Of a DNA stretch of 64,000 nucleotides, positions 10,350 through 20,932 are shown piece after piece. Numbering within the stretch: position 1 is the first letter of the stretch; each line of letters begins with the position of its first letter. A program made the translations under genes and the position numbers. The notes beneath the pieces were generated by a model. It was not told the DNA's origin, searched no databases, and worked only from the letters and a program-made list of their open reading frames with translations. This stretch comes from Moniliella sp. 'wahieum'. Taxonomy: Eukaryota; Basidiomycota; Moniliellomycetes; Moniliellales; Moniliellaceae. The stretch lies in NCBI GenBank assembly GCA_003971905.1, contig RSEE01000036.1, positions 434,001 through 498,000 on the forward strand. The letters are read 5' to 3'.

Positions 10350-13300
10350 ATGATCCGCGCACGCCCGCCAGCCACGCCGCCCTCCTGCACGTCAGCCCCG
10401 CCTTCCGCGACACGTCCTCCCGACCCTGCGTCGCTGCCTCCGCCGCGCTCCTCCACCCCCGTCTCCCGCCCACATCCGCCCCGCCCGACGCCCCTCCTCC
10501 TCCACCGTCCCGAGCACCCAGCTCCTTCCCAGCCCTCTTGCAGCCGGGGCGCCAGCATCCCCCTCTCCCCCTCTCCCCGCCGCAGCTCCCATCGAGCCCG
10601 GCGCCCTCCCCCCCTCTAGCCCGCACGACCGCCCCTACCGACACGAGCACCCACCACTCCTGCTCCCTCATCATGCGGTAGCAGAGATGGACGCCGGAAC
10701 CATGCTCCTGGCTTCCGCGCCCGCCGCGAGTCCAGCCCGCCAGACCACCATGCCTCCAAGCAGGATATGGAGGCGTACCGGCGGCGCCGTTCCCGATCAC
10801 CCCCGCATCGTCGCGCGGAGAACTCCTCCCTCCGGATTTGGGTAGAACGGACGCAAACAAGCACGCATCCACCCCACCCATTCGCGGCTGGCGTACGCGC
10901 TCTCGCTCGCCAGATCGCTACTCACATCGTCGGGAACGAGAGTTGCGCTGCAGGCGCGAGGAGCGTCCCGACTCTCTCAAGGATGCCGGACATGATCCGG
11001 AGCAGCGAGCCAGGGCGCGCACGCCGGAGGGGAGGTGGGTGGAGCGAACCCGTTGTCGCTACGCCTTCTGGTGTTTCCAAGGCTCCCAGTCCTCCTCTTC
11101 GTGACCTGGGAGGGGACAGAGTCAGCGAAAGGGAAATGGGAAGGGAGGGGAAACGAGATGGAGAGGAAAAGGAAAGGGGCAGGGAAAGCGAAAGGGAAAG
11201 GACCGAGAGAGGGACAGGCGGGATCGCCGACTCGGGGACTGGGATTCGGGCGGGGGCGACGATTGTCCCGCCTAATCACGAACTAATATCGCCCACAGTC
11301 GGGACCCCAGCTGAAGAACGAAGCAGCCGTTACTCTCAAGCGAACTGCCTCTGACGATGATCTCGATTGTGCTCGACCTCAAACCCGACCCCGTCTTGCC
11401 AGTGACGCAATGGAGCCCGCTATGACACGCCATCGCTCTTCACGCCCTGGCCGTTTGGACAAGGACAATGGCTGGTCACCCTTCCCTGCAGATGATCATT
11501 CTTCTGTCCCCCCCCCCCTGCCTCGCTTAGTGGCTCGGTAAACCGCGTTGTTTCTCCCTCAGTTCGCTCGGGAGAATTTCTTCTTCCGAAGACCTATCTA
11601 ATGGAGGCATACCCATCCGCCGATCTGACCTTTCTCCCACCTTGACCCAGGTCAAGAAGTCAGAACTACCCCTGGTGAGTACCTTTTTTCTGTGTATTGC
11701 ATGCCAACCCCCCTAACGGTTTGATGTCTCAACAGAATAAGCCGCATGAACGACCTGCTGCGTCGTATCCCCCATCTCCTTGCTCGGCTTCTCCCTCGAC
11801 TCCCTATCCAAAACACACGAGCTGGACCCTCTCAGATTTAGTTGATGAGGCCTCTGCCCGATTGTATCGCAGCTAAAGCAACGTTTCGTGGCCGACATTG
11901 GCCTGCGCTTCTGCCGACCCGAGCTGGCTGTGGCGTTGAAAAACAGACAAGAGTTGTCTCTTCATCCGTTCGTGTCAGAGACTGTACTGGCGTCGTCGTC
12001 CGCGCCTTCCCCGGCGGGAGAAGCAATTTCGACTGCTGGCACGTCTCCTGTCACAGCTGCGTTGACACCCACCGTGCCCACTCTTGGTGATGGGGACAAT
12101 CCCGATTCGTTCCCCCCTCTGATCACCATGGACCGTCCCCAATCCCAATCCCAGTCCGAGTCCCAGTCCCACTGCCCCAATACCATTAAAACGGGGATTG
12201 TCTGCGTTTGGGGGCAAGTTGCCCTCGATTCCGAGGGTGCCCAAGATCCCCACGCCTCTGCCCCAGCTGGAATGCCCGAACACAAGGTGGGCCCACTACC
12301 CTGTTACCCAAGGAGGAGAGGCGGACGACTCTCCCCCCCAAGCAAGGCTGCTGAGAGAGTTGCTCCAAGCGGGTCAGGCATCAAGAGCAAGGACGTTGAG
12401 AGCGTGCGGTTTCGGACGAAGCGCATTTCCTTGTCGGAAGGGGAAAAGAACGAAGATGAAAGTGAAGGTGAAAATGGAGCGTCTGTCGCACGCAAACAGT
12501 CATCACCAAAGTCTACTATCAAAACGGATGTCATTCCCCACGCCCCTTCCCTGGGCTCTGGCATGGACTTGCACGGTGGCGAGCATGATACATCGCGGTC
12601 GATCAAGATGCGTTTCCAGGGTATGGCTCGTAAGCCTTATCCCCAGCATATTCCCGAGCGCACCGACTCGGAACCTAGACTGGATGAGAAGCTGGCCAAG
12701 GCCGGATCTGCCTCAAGGTCTCATCGTCGCCGCCCTTTACCTGACTTTAGCGACTCCGACTCCGATTCCGAACCCCCAAAGCCCCAAGAAAACGTCCAGG
12801 AAGTGCGCCCTGCCTCAGCCGCAACTGCTGCGGATGATGAAGCACTGCTTCAACGTTTGGCCGCAGTTGCCGAACCTATGAACGCGGCGTTGGATCCATT
12901 GTTGCCTGGATGCAGTGGCGCTGAAGCTACAGTCGATATGGAAGAGGCGGCGACCGTGAAGAATGTCCCTGGTCCTTCCGATGTTGTTTCCACGCTCACC
13001 GTGGTGCCCCGTACAAAGAAGACGGGGCGCGCCTCCAATAAGAACAAGGAGACAACAACCGTTCCATCAGGCGCATCCAAGAGTGGGCTCTCTGCCTTAC
13101 CTCCTGTGAACTCGTCCAAATCGCACATGGATCAAGTCCCGACCCCCCTCCATCGTGCCTCGGCCTGCCAAGAAGACTGCACGCCGACGCGTATCGCGAA
13201 CAAACAATGCAGCGACTGACCTGTACGCCCACGGCATCATCGAGGACGATGACGACCTGTATTTTGCCAAGCGGGCCTTGGAGCAACTCAGGTCCGTTGA

Positions 13301-14068
13301 CCTCGGCACTTCCTGGGGTAGTGCTGAGGCCGTGAGGGAGGACGGGGAAGAGGATGGAACAAAGATGAAGAATGAGGAGGAAGAAGATGAGTTGCCTCCT
13401 CTGAGGTCCGGTCGGCTCGGTCGGAAGGCATGTTCCGTTGGCACCCACGACATAAAGCTCTGCACGAACCCGACCTCCATCACGATTCTCCTGACGGGGC
13501 CAAGGTTGCTGCTGGTGTACTGGCGAGCGCGCGGGAGGCTCGTGCGGACGGCCGTCGTTGGGTGGCCAACCTGGAGCTTCAAAAGCGGGGCTCGACAATT
13601 GATCCGGACCTCTTGACATCAATCAGCTTGGCACACGCAAAAAGCACTTCGGTTTGCGCGCTCGCCAATTCACGACTGGGGGCTGTATGCGCTCGAGTCG
13701 ATTGGCCCGGGAGATATGGTGATTGAGTATGTTGGCGAGGTGGTGCGGCACCAAGTGGCCGATGAGCGGGAGAAGGCGTACGAGCGCTCGGGTCAGTTCT
13801 CAACGTATCTATTCCGCGTCGACAATGACCTGGTCGTCGATGCGACGCGCAAGGGCAACATTGCTCGGTTGATGAACCATTGCTGCACACCCAACTGCAA
13901 CGCCAAGATCTTGACTGTCAATGGGGACAAGCGGATTGTGTTGTTTGCCAAGGATTGGATCGAGCCAGGGGACGAGATCACGTACGACTACAAGTTAGCT
14001 GCCAATGCCAATGACGAGGACGCGATTCCGTGTCTGTGTGGTCGGAAGGATGCCGTCACTTCCTATGA
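10350..14068 (+). CDS. SET1: SET1-type histone H3 lysine-4 methyltransferase (COMPASS catalytic subunit)
   Basis: The C-terminus is a complete SET domain: RFARSPIHDWGLYALE, MVIEYVGEVVRHQVADERE, FSTYLFRVDNDLVVDA, the cofactor-binding ARLMNHCCTPNCNAKI, and ITYDYK. It ends with a post-SET CLCG plus GCRHFL read after one base shift near 14043. The N-SET block (RTNNAATDLYAHGIIEDDDD; then REARADGRRWVANLE) precedes it, as in Set1. The N-terminal half is Arg/Ser/Pro-rich and charged; an RRM was not recognised. One clear intron is 11675-11735 (GTGAGT...CTAAC...CAG). The start at 10350 (MIRARPPATPP) is provisional. Several frameshifts break the chain (about 13160, 13490, 13650, 14043). The stop TGA at 14066-14068 is the one that preserves the family C-terminus. 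Confidence 0.9.
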
Positions 14069-14840
14069 GATGCGATGATCCTTTCCCCCAGCCCACATGC
14101 TCCCGTTCCCTGTCCACTGCTCTGTTGGGTGTACACCCGACGGCCTGGTGCATGTAAGCAGGCCTCTGTCCTACACCCATGTACGACCCTCGGTTATCTT
14201 ATTACTGCTACTCTTCCCCTGCCCAGTTTCGGAATCAACATTGTGTGGCGCTGCGACTGGCATCAGGCAGCACGAGACGCGTGACGGGCCGTGGGAACCA
14301 TAACCACTGCGCCTCCTGCGCACCAACCTGCCCCACCGCCCCGTAGCTGTAGCCGAAGTGGCAAGTCTCTTTGGCCCGGCGGAGGTCTTCCAGTGTGGTA
14401 CAGTACTAGGGTGGTATGGCAATATAGAGGTGCCCTCAACTCGGATGCTGCCTCGGGAGTTTTCCTCGTTGAACGATGAGTCCTGCGTACGTTTGGCCAC
14501 GAGTTGGTCTGATGCGTCTGGTACGATCGCGTGTCCTGTGAACATGTCTGCCGAGTTGTAGCTGGTCGAGACGGCAGCAGATGCAGGGACGCGTGCGACG
14601 CCATCGTCCCAGGGAGTCACGTAAGGCCTAAGGCTTAGGTCGAAATACAACAGGAAGGCGTAGTAGGTGTGAAAGATTCAATTGGGATCGGTACAACTTA
14701 TTGGCCAGCCTCCGCAACTTTTTTTGCTGCAGTGACGCGTGACGCGTGACGAGACGAGGGTTGGAAGGAGCAAGAGCCAGGGAGCAACAGTAAGAAGGCA
14801 GGGACCGTCTCTCTTGCCTTCGACATCGACCAGGACCATC
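14069..14840. other. Intergenic region with an unassigned antisense open frame
   Basis: A 159-codon frame is open on the minus strand (14171-14650) but has no ATG at its head and no family resemblance that I can name. Neighbouring frames on the same strand also read protein-like (for example GQVGAQEAQWLWFPRPV). A 12-nt palindrome GGGTGTACACCC lies at 14127-14138, just past SET1. A small gene cannot be excluded. Confidence 0.3.
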
Positions 14841-16620
14841 ATGACGAGCATCATCTCGTCTGTCGCCTGGATTGCCCAGGGCAAATCTGCCCAACACCCG
14901 CACCGCAACCAACCTCACCGACGATGATGAGATTGCGCGTATCTCGGCCCTGACTGGCATGCACTTCCAAGACGCCCAGGCGCAGGTAGGGAGATGAAGA
15001 AGGCGGCGGAAGGCATGGGCCAAGACGATGATGGGTGGAAGATGCGGATGGCAGCGCGACGAGGCGATGAGTGAAGAGGGATCGGCTCTGAAGGTCCTGC
15101 CAAGCCCTCTGGGGGGGAGAGGTCCAGATGGAGGACCCGGATGATTTGTGCCCGGTACCATCTCGACACGTACGACGACGAGCAGCCGCAGGCACGCTGG
15201 GTGCCTTGGGCAACATCAAGGGTCTCACCTTTTACCGTCAACAACGATGAGGACCCCTACGTGACTCTCAAGGACGATGAAGATGCTAACTCGGAGGCGT
15301 CGCGGGAGGAACTGGAATTTACCCTTCGGACAATTTGATTGTCGTGGCCAAGGCCGAAGATGAGGTGCCGCAATTGGATGCGTATGTGTATGCGCCCGAG
15401 GATGCCAATCTGTATGTTCATCACGACCTCATGCTCCCCTCCTTCCCGCTCTGTCTCGAGTGGCTCGACTTTAAGCCGGCCATTTTCTCCGACGATGGGG
15501 AGGAGCCCCAACTGTTGCCCAACGGGCAGCCGGGCGCCCAAGGGAGCTACATGGCGGTAGGCACATGGACCCAGAGATTGAAATTTGGTCCATGGATGTG
15601 GTGGAGGCGGCCTTTCCCGACGCCATTTTGGGAAGGAGGGATTTGACCAAAAACTTGGACATGCCCCTCGGTACGGGCAAGAAAAAGCGTCGTCAAAAGG
15701 CGCAGCGGGTGGCCACCGCGACCCACCATGTGGACGCTGTGCTGGGCCTGTCGTGGAACCGGGTGGCTAGGTCCATCCTTGCCTCGGTCAGTGCGGATAA
15801 GACGGTCAAGCTCTGGGATCTGACTCGCCCCACCAGTGGAAAGCATGGTTCGGCGCTGCGTTCCTACGACAATGTGCACTCGGACAAGATCCAAGCGGTG
15901 GCATGGACACCTCGGGCTGCTCGGTAGGATTGATGGGCGCCGAAGCGGCGGCAACGCTCCTGACTGGTTCGTTTGATGGATCGTTGCGAGTGTTTGACAC
16001 GCGTTCGCCAGACGCAGGTGTGTTTGCCAAGGTGGCATCGGACGTGGAGAGCGTACAATGGGACCCCTGGCACCCAACCAATTTTTGGCTTCGATGGAGA
16101 ACGGATTGGTGCAAGCGTTTGACAAGCGCAATCTCCGCACTGGCTCTGCGGCCCAGGCCAAGTCCCTCGCACCAGGCGCTGGGACAGAGGCACTGTGGAC
16201 ATTGTCTGCGCATGAGTCGGCGTGCACGTCGATCCAGATGAACCCGCGTGTGCCTGGATGTCTGTTGACGGGAGGTGCTGACCGACAGACCAAGATCTGG
16301 TCCCTGTCGGACGCTGTGGGCACAGGCAACGCTACTCCCCAGAGCATCAGCATCGTCACAAGCCGCGACTTGGATGCCGGCCCGTCTTTTCAGCCTCCTT
16401 CTCTCCCAATGACCCCATGACGATCGCCTGTGCTGGGTCCAAGGGGGTTCTACGGATTTGGGATGCACTCTCCAACGTTGGTGTGCGCAAGACGTTTGGC
16501 GATCGGTTGCAGCAAGTGCTCACTCCCCAGCAGCGTCAACGTCTCGAACAAGGCGGGGCCCAAGGCGAGATTATTAAGGTTGCGGACGAAGGCGTAGACG
16601 AGGAGGAGGACGAGGAGTAA
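14841..16620 (+). CDS. PWP1: Periodic tryptophan protein 1 (WD40, ribosome biogenesis)
   Basis: The N-terminus MTSIISSVAWIAQGKSAQHP followed by LTDDDEIARISAL is typical of Pwp1, a nucleolar WD40 protein required for 25S rRNA maturation and linked to chromatin at rDNA. After an intron (14986-15127) come YHLDTYDDE, GNIKGLTFYR, EDPYVTLKDDEDANSE and the beta-propeller repeats: HHVDAVLGLSWN, ADKTVKLWDLT, TGSFDGSLRVFDTR, GADRQTKIWSL, GSKGVLRIWDALS. The acidic C-terminus ends EGVDEEEDEE and TAA at 16618-16620. Frame changes near 15180, 15310, 15560, 15920, 16090 and 16390 interrupt the propeller, but each repeat is recognisable, so a sequencing cause is likely. The length (~490 aa) fits the family. 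Confidence 0.9.
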
Positions 16621-16763
16621 GCTTGGGATAGCTTGCTATATGGATGTTCTCCTTGTATACTAGGAGGGTGGTGTAGTAAAAATGACTAGGATAGATGCAG
16701 CGCCAATGCGTACATGACATGAGCAGGAGGAAGCATGCGGATGACTAGAAAGAAAATGTTTGT

Positions 16764-18220
16764 TCATGGGTAGCCCTTCTGCGTACCGTTGGCGCCCAGG
16801 CTGGCGAGGGAGGAGCGGCGATTGACCGTTGCACCGCCCCGTCCTGACCCGAAACGGGCTGGATGGCCATTCAGTGCCCGTCCCATTTGGGCGCCCAAAA
16901 CGCAGACGAACTGGCTGGCCCTGCTCGGCCACGGAGCGCATGAGCAATGAGGGTGCGGTACTGAAGCAGATCGTGCGAACGGGACACAAATGCCGCCGAC
17001 TGGGGACGGGCAGCCAAGGGCATACACGTCGCCCGTGGAGCCTGGGCGGAGCGACGCAATGCAGTCAAAACAGCCGATAATTCTGCGTCCACCTCGGCAT
17101 CTTTGGCCCCGAGGCAAACATGTCGGCATCAGGATCATTAGGGTCGCGTGAGCCAGGACCAAACGAGGCATTGTTCGCGCCATGTTCTCGTTCCCAAGCG
17201 TCGGCGTCAGCCTGGACCTGGGCGGCTGCTTTGGCTGCTGCTGCCGCTGCCGCTTGTTTCTGCCTTCTTCTGCTTTTTCTTCAACGCCTTCTCTGCCGCC
17301 GCGGCAGCACGGGCTGCAGTGGCAGCGCGCTGCAGCACGCTCCTTCTCCTCCTGCTTGGCCGCAAATGCGGGGTTGGTGGCTTTTTGCCAATTGAGCAAG
17401 AGTTCGTCATAAGGCGCACTTCGCCCCGGTACAGCTCGTTTGGCCCCATGCTATGCGACTTGCACGTCAAGCTGCGCAAACAGGGGCCCTTGTCTCCAAT
17501 CACACCACAATGCCGGTCCACGTCCACAGGCCTGAGCGTAAACAGAGCGAGGTAAGTTTATACTGAATACTGAGCAATTGGGGAGAAAGCCACGCACCCT
17601 TGTGGGCTCGGACAGGGAGCGCTTTGGTTTTCTTAGAAGATTTGTCATCTCCGTTTGCCTCTAGCTTGCGCTTCTTGGTTGGCGTACCGGAGAAGAGAGG
17701 CTTGTCGTCCTCGTCCTCGTCCGTGGCAACGTCGGCTGCATCGAAGAGGTCAGCCTATACCACAAAAGATCATGGGGAAGCAACCTACGGAGTTCGACTT
17801 TGGGAACGATTGCTTCAAGCACTGAACTGGGCGTCTTGGCTTCCTTGATGTCCAGTACAAGGCGGCAGTTTTCTGTGCGAACAAGGTGGGTCAGGCATGC
17901 TGGGCACAGGCATCGAGGAAGACAAGATACGAACTCTGATGAAAAGAAGTGGCTTCAGGCAGCATAAGACGGGAGCAGGTTGGACATCGGAGCACGGCCG
18001 TCTCGTCGTCCAACGCCGTCGGCCCAAAGTCGGCTACGTCTTGTTCATGCGTGTCCCAGCCAGGCAGTTCGGGAGGGCTGGGGGAGGCGTCTGGGGCACA
18101 AACGGGGGGGGAGGGAAAGGGGGAACACAGGGCCAGCCGTCAGTGGAGCAGCGCAGACCAAGGGAAACACACACCATACTGGACAGCGTCAAAGATATCC
18201 GACCAGGACGGCAGCGACAT
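16764..18220 (-). CDS. SGF73: SAGA deubiquitination-module subunit Sgf73 / ataxin-7-like
   Basis: The diagnostic SCA7 domain is present: HCGVIGDKGPCLRSLTCKSH, then GAKRAVPGRSAPYDELL (about 17370-17510), giving the Cys...Cys...Cys-x2-His zinc ligands. An N-terminal C2HC-like finger (CPTCSRLMLPEATSFHQ followed by CLTHL) fits the Sgf73 ZnF that anchors Ubp8-Sgf11. The ATG at 18220 opens MSLPSWSDIFDAVQ. Introns: 18078-18179, a short candidate at 17900-17934, one near 17750-17790, and 17532-17597. Between the fingers is an acidic then basic stretch (DEDEDDKPLFSG, PTKKRKLEANGDDKSSKK) that may be a nuclear localisation signal. The C-terminus has DLLQYRTLIAHALRGR and ends KGYP-stop at 16764. Frameshifts lie near 17430 and 17340. 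Shares a 1.1-kb upstream region with the SERF gene. Confidence 0.85.
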
Positions 18221-18601
18221 GGCGGAGGCGTGGCGCGAACGAGGTCGGATCGGGACAGACGGCGATTGGGTAACGAACTCATTAGTGGCGACGAGCAAGG
18301 CGTCTGGGATGCTAGGCCTTAGGTAAGACGATCCCAGATTGCAGGCTCCAGCAGCTGCCGCGTGCAGATTGCAACATTGCAATTCCTGTTTATCGCGCAG
18401 GCTCACTAGCGCTCATTAGCCTCCTCTGCCACCACCACCTACTAGGTGGGCACCGTCGGTCGGTGTAAGTCACTACCACAGCAAATCTGCTGGTAGGTCG
18501 GTCTGGCGCTCCATCGTTGAGAAGGGTCCTCCCGCCCCCAGTGCCTCCCTCAACCGTCGATCCTTCTTCCATTTCTACCCACTCCCGCATGGACGACAGA
18601 C

Positions 18602-18967
18602 ATGTTTCCCTCGCAAAAAGACTCGAGCCTGGACCAGAGCCAGATCCATCTGTTGTAAGCGGCCGAGGTCATTGGCCCCAGTATAGCGGTATTGGCATTT
18701 TAGTCAGTCTCGCACCTGTATTATCAAGGAGTGCAATCTGTTCCCACCCCCATTGCCGCCCGTACGTTGTATCTTTCTTTCATCAAGCACTTCCTACTAG
18801 GATTCTTGCCGCTTCATCCAACCAGCAGCTGAGCCACAAATCAGACATCGACCTGCGTACGTGCCAAGACTGCATTCGTCGCAGGTATGCGCGGCATCCG
18901 AGGGGCGAACCAACAAATGGCAAAATGGGGCACCTGCCGTCGCACTTTTTCGTACAACCGCGCCTAA
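18602..18967 (+). CDS. Possible small membrane protein gene (unrecognised)
   Basis: A tentative model. Exon 1 begins MFPSQKDSSLDQSQIHLL at 18602 and meets a good donor (GTAAGC, 18655). A TTTTAG acceptor ends at 18713. The next exon has a frame reading YYQGVQSVPTPIAARTLYLS then FIKHFLLGFLPLHP, which could hold a short membrane segment. A second GTACGT...GCAG intron (about 18857-18880) would lead to an exon ending TCRRTFSYNRA-stop at 18965-18967. Splice phase does not close perfectly, so either an indel or a wrong model is involved. No family was recognised. Confidence 0.3.
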
Positions 18968-19342
18968 TTGATACCGCGGCCATCTTGCGTCACATGACCA
19001 GGTCGGGATTGTGTCTGCCGTGCAGAAACCGGATCACTATACAGCTGGGCCAGGAGTACACAATGAAGAGGCCCGTACTTGAACATGGCGCGGAATGAGT
19101 GCGATAGAGTCGGCGACGGAGTAAATCCAGTGAAGCAATAAATGCCCCCTTCGACGTATATACTCTTGGCCAAACGTAAATGATGCAGCTGGCGCATGCA
19201 TTAAAGTGACAGGACAATTCCGCGGGCGGAACAGGTGCCGCCGTCGCTGCCATTCCACAGAAGGGCTCCCTTGCGCCATTCAACCTTTTTACATCTACCA
19301 TCGCTTCGCCTTTTCTTCGCGTGAGCAGCACCACTTGCAGGC

Positions 19343-19619
19343 ATGTCGCGGGGGAACCAGCGTGAGAAGGACCGTGCCAAGGCCCAAAAGAAGGCAGCAG
19401 ATGCCAACAAGGGCAAGCCGAAGCAATCTGCTACCTCGCTTGCCCAGCGCCGCGAACAGGATGCCGAAATTGTTCGCCAAAAGATGGCGGTATGTGCATC
19501 CGTTGCTCCTCTGCCCTTCTGGTTTTCGTTCTGACTCGTGCTTTCTTTGTAATCAGGCGAAGGCTGCACGACTTGCGGAGGGCGGAGACGACTCGCAAAA
19601 CAAAAAGAAGGGCAAGTAA
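19343..19619 (+). CDS. SERF / 4F5 family small basic protein
   Basis: Spliced product of 69 aa. Exon 1 (19343-19489) starts MSRGNQREKDRAKAQKKAAD, the 4F5/SERF N-terminal signature. Intron 19490-19556 (GTATGT...CTGAC...CAG) is phase 0. Exon 2 (19557-19619) ends DDSQNKKKGK-stop. SERF proteins are highly charged, disordered peptides that bind nucleic acid and modify amyloid aggregation in animals; in fungi their role is poorly known. The reading frame is intact and the length matches the family (60-80 aa). Confidence 0.93.
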
Positions 19620-20932
19620 AGGCGGACGCGTGGGGCCTGCGCTAGCTATCTGGCGGGCTCCATTACACCTCTTTTCGGTCAAGCTATGGTGGCGGCACAT
19701 CACAATGCACCTGTGCCAGCTCCCTTTACGTTTAGAGCTTTTGAGCTTTGTTAACGGAATCCATGATTCGCAACGGGGGATCTGCAGTAAGCTGCAAGAC
19801 GGCATGACTGGCGACCTGGTAGGCACGTTCAACTCGGAGATTCAACTCGGATTTATAGACGCCTCTGCATCCGCATGTGGACACCAACTCCTCAAACACA
19901 TGCCACATACCTCTTGACGTTTGAATATTGACGAGAATGCATCCGCATCCTTTGGGCAGGGCGGCGGGATAGGCGGCGGGATAGACGGCGGGATTGGGGA
20001 GCCGGCGGTGCTGATCTGAAGCCTGGCATGTCTCCTAGGACAGTGGCAGGACAGCTTGTTCCATCGCCTATTGTTCGCTCAAGCTTCGAGCTTCAAGCGG
20101 GAAACAAAGGGGGAAGGCAGGGGAGCCGCGGGAAGCCGCAGGGTTGCGACACCATCATGCAGCGTGGATCAGAGGATGGATGACATGATCGGTGTGCTCA
20201 AATTGCTCCAAGCTGCTGAGCCTCAGCGCTGAGCCGCTGAGGCTGGAAGGCCAGGAGTGGATTTCAATATTGAAGCAGCAGCATGATTCGTTGTCACGTG
20301 TCGGTCTTTGAAATCGGAAAACAAAGGCTCGCCGCCTCCGAAGGGCAGGCGTGGCCGGTGGGGGGGGGGAATGCTCGCATAATCGACAGGTGGGACGTTG
20401 GATGTTCGTGCGTGGGCTTCTGCATAGTGTACCCTCCGGGAATGCTGGCGGGGGGCGAGACGCCGAGAAGCCGCTGGGCGTAGTAGGGGCACTGGGAGGG
20501 AGGCTGGGCGTACATACAGGTGTTTGGATGGCTGTGTTATAGGTGGGTGTCTCTGCCAGGAGGCTGATCCCGCCGATCAGCGATCCATTGTCACCGACCA
20601 GCAGGGTCCACCCAGGGTGCTGCTGCAGCGGGCAGGCGCAGAGAGGCAGGAACGCAAGCCTGAAAGACATGATGCACAGACGATCTACCTACGCAGACGT
20701 CGCTGGGGCTGGCATATATCTGTCCGCATCAGCCCCTCTTCCGCCCCACGCCAACCCCCCCACTTGCATCCCTCGCGCCGCTCCGTCCGAGCGCTGGCCG
20801 CCTGCACCTTCTCGTGCTTCACCCCTTTCGACACCACACCTTCTTTGCCCCCCCACACTCTCTTTCTATTGCCAACAGCAGCACACACCTGTTGTGGCCA
20901 ACAGCGGCTTGTTTTGCAGCGCCACATACAAA
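19620..20932. other. Intergenic region with short repeats and a hairpin
   Basis: No gene was recognised. Visible structure: the element TTCAACTCGGA twice near 19829-19855; three GGCGGGAT-type units at about 19961-19996; and a hairpin around 20219-20242 with arms GCCTCAGC / GCTGAGGC containing the 12-nt palindrome CTCAGCGCTGAG. A TCACGTG E-box lies near 20295. The 3' part is presumably the tannase promoter. Confidence 0.5.

Noticed and set aside
10213-10881. Gly/Arg-rich minus-strand frames opposite SET1
   Set aside because: GC-rich antisense shadows of the Pro/Arg-rich SET1 N-terminus.
14628-15161. Minus-strand frame over the PWP1 5' end
   Set aside because: It overlaps the well-supported PWP1 start and first intron.
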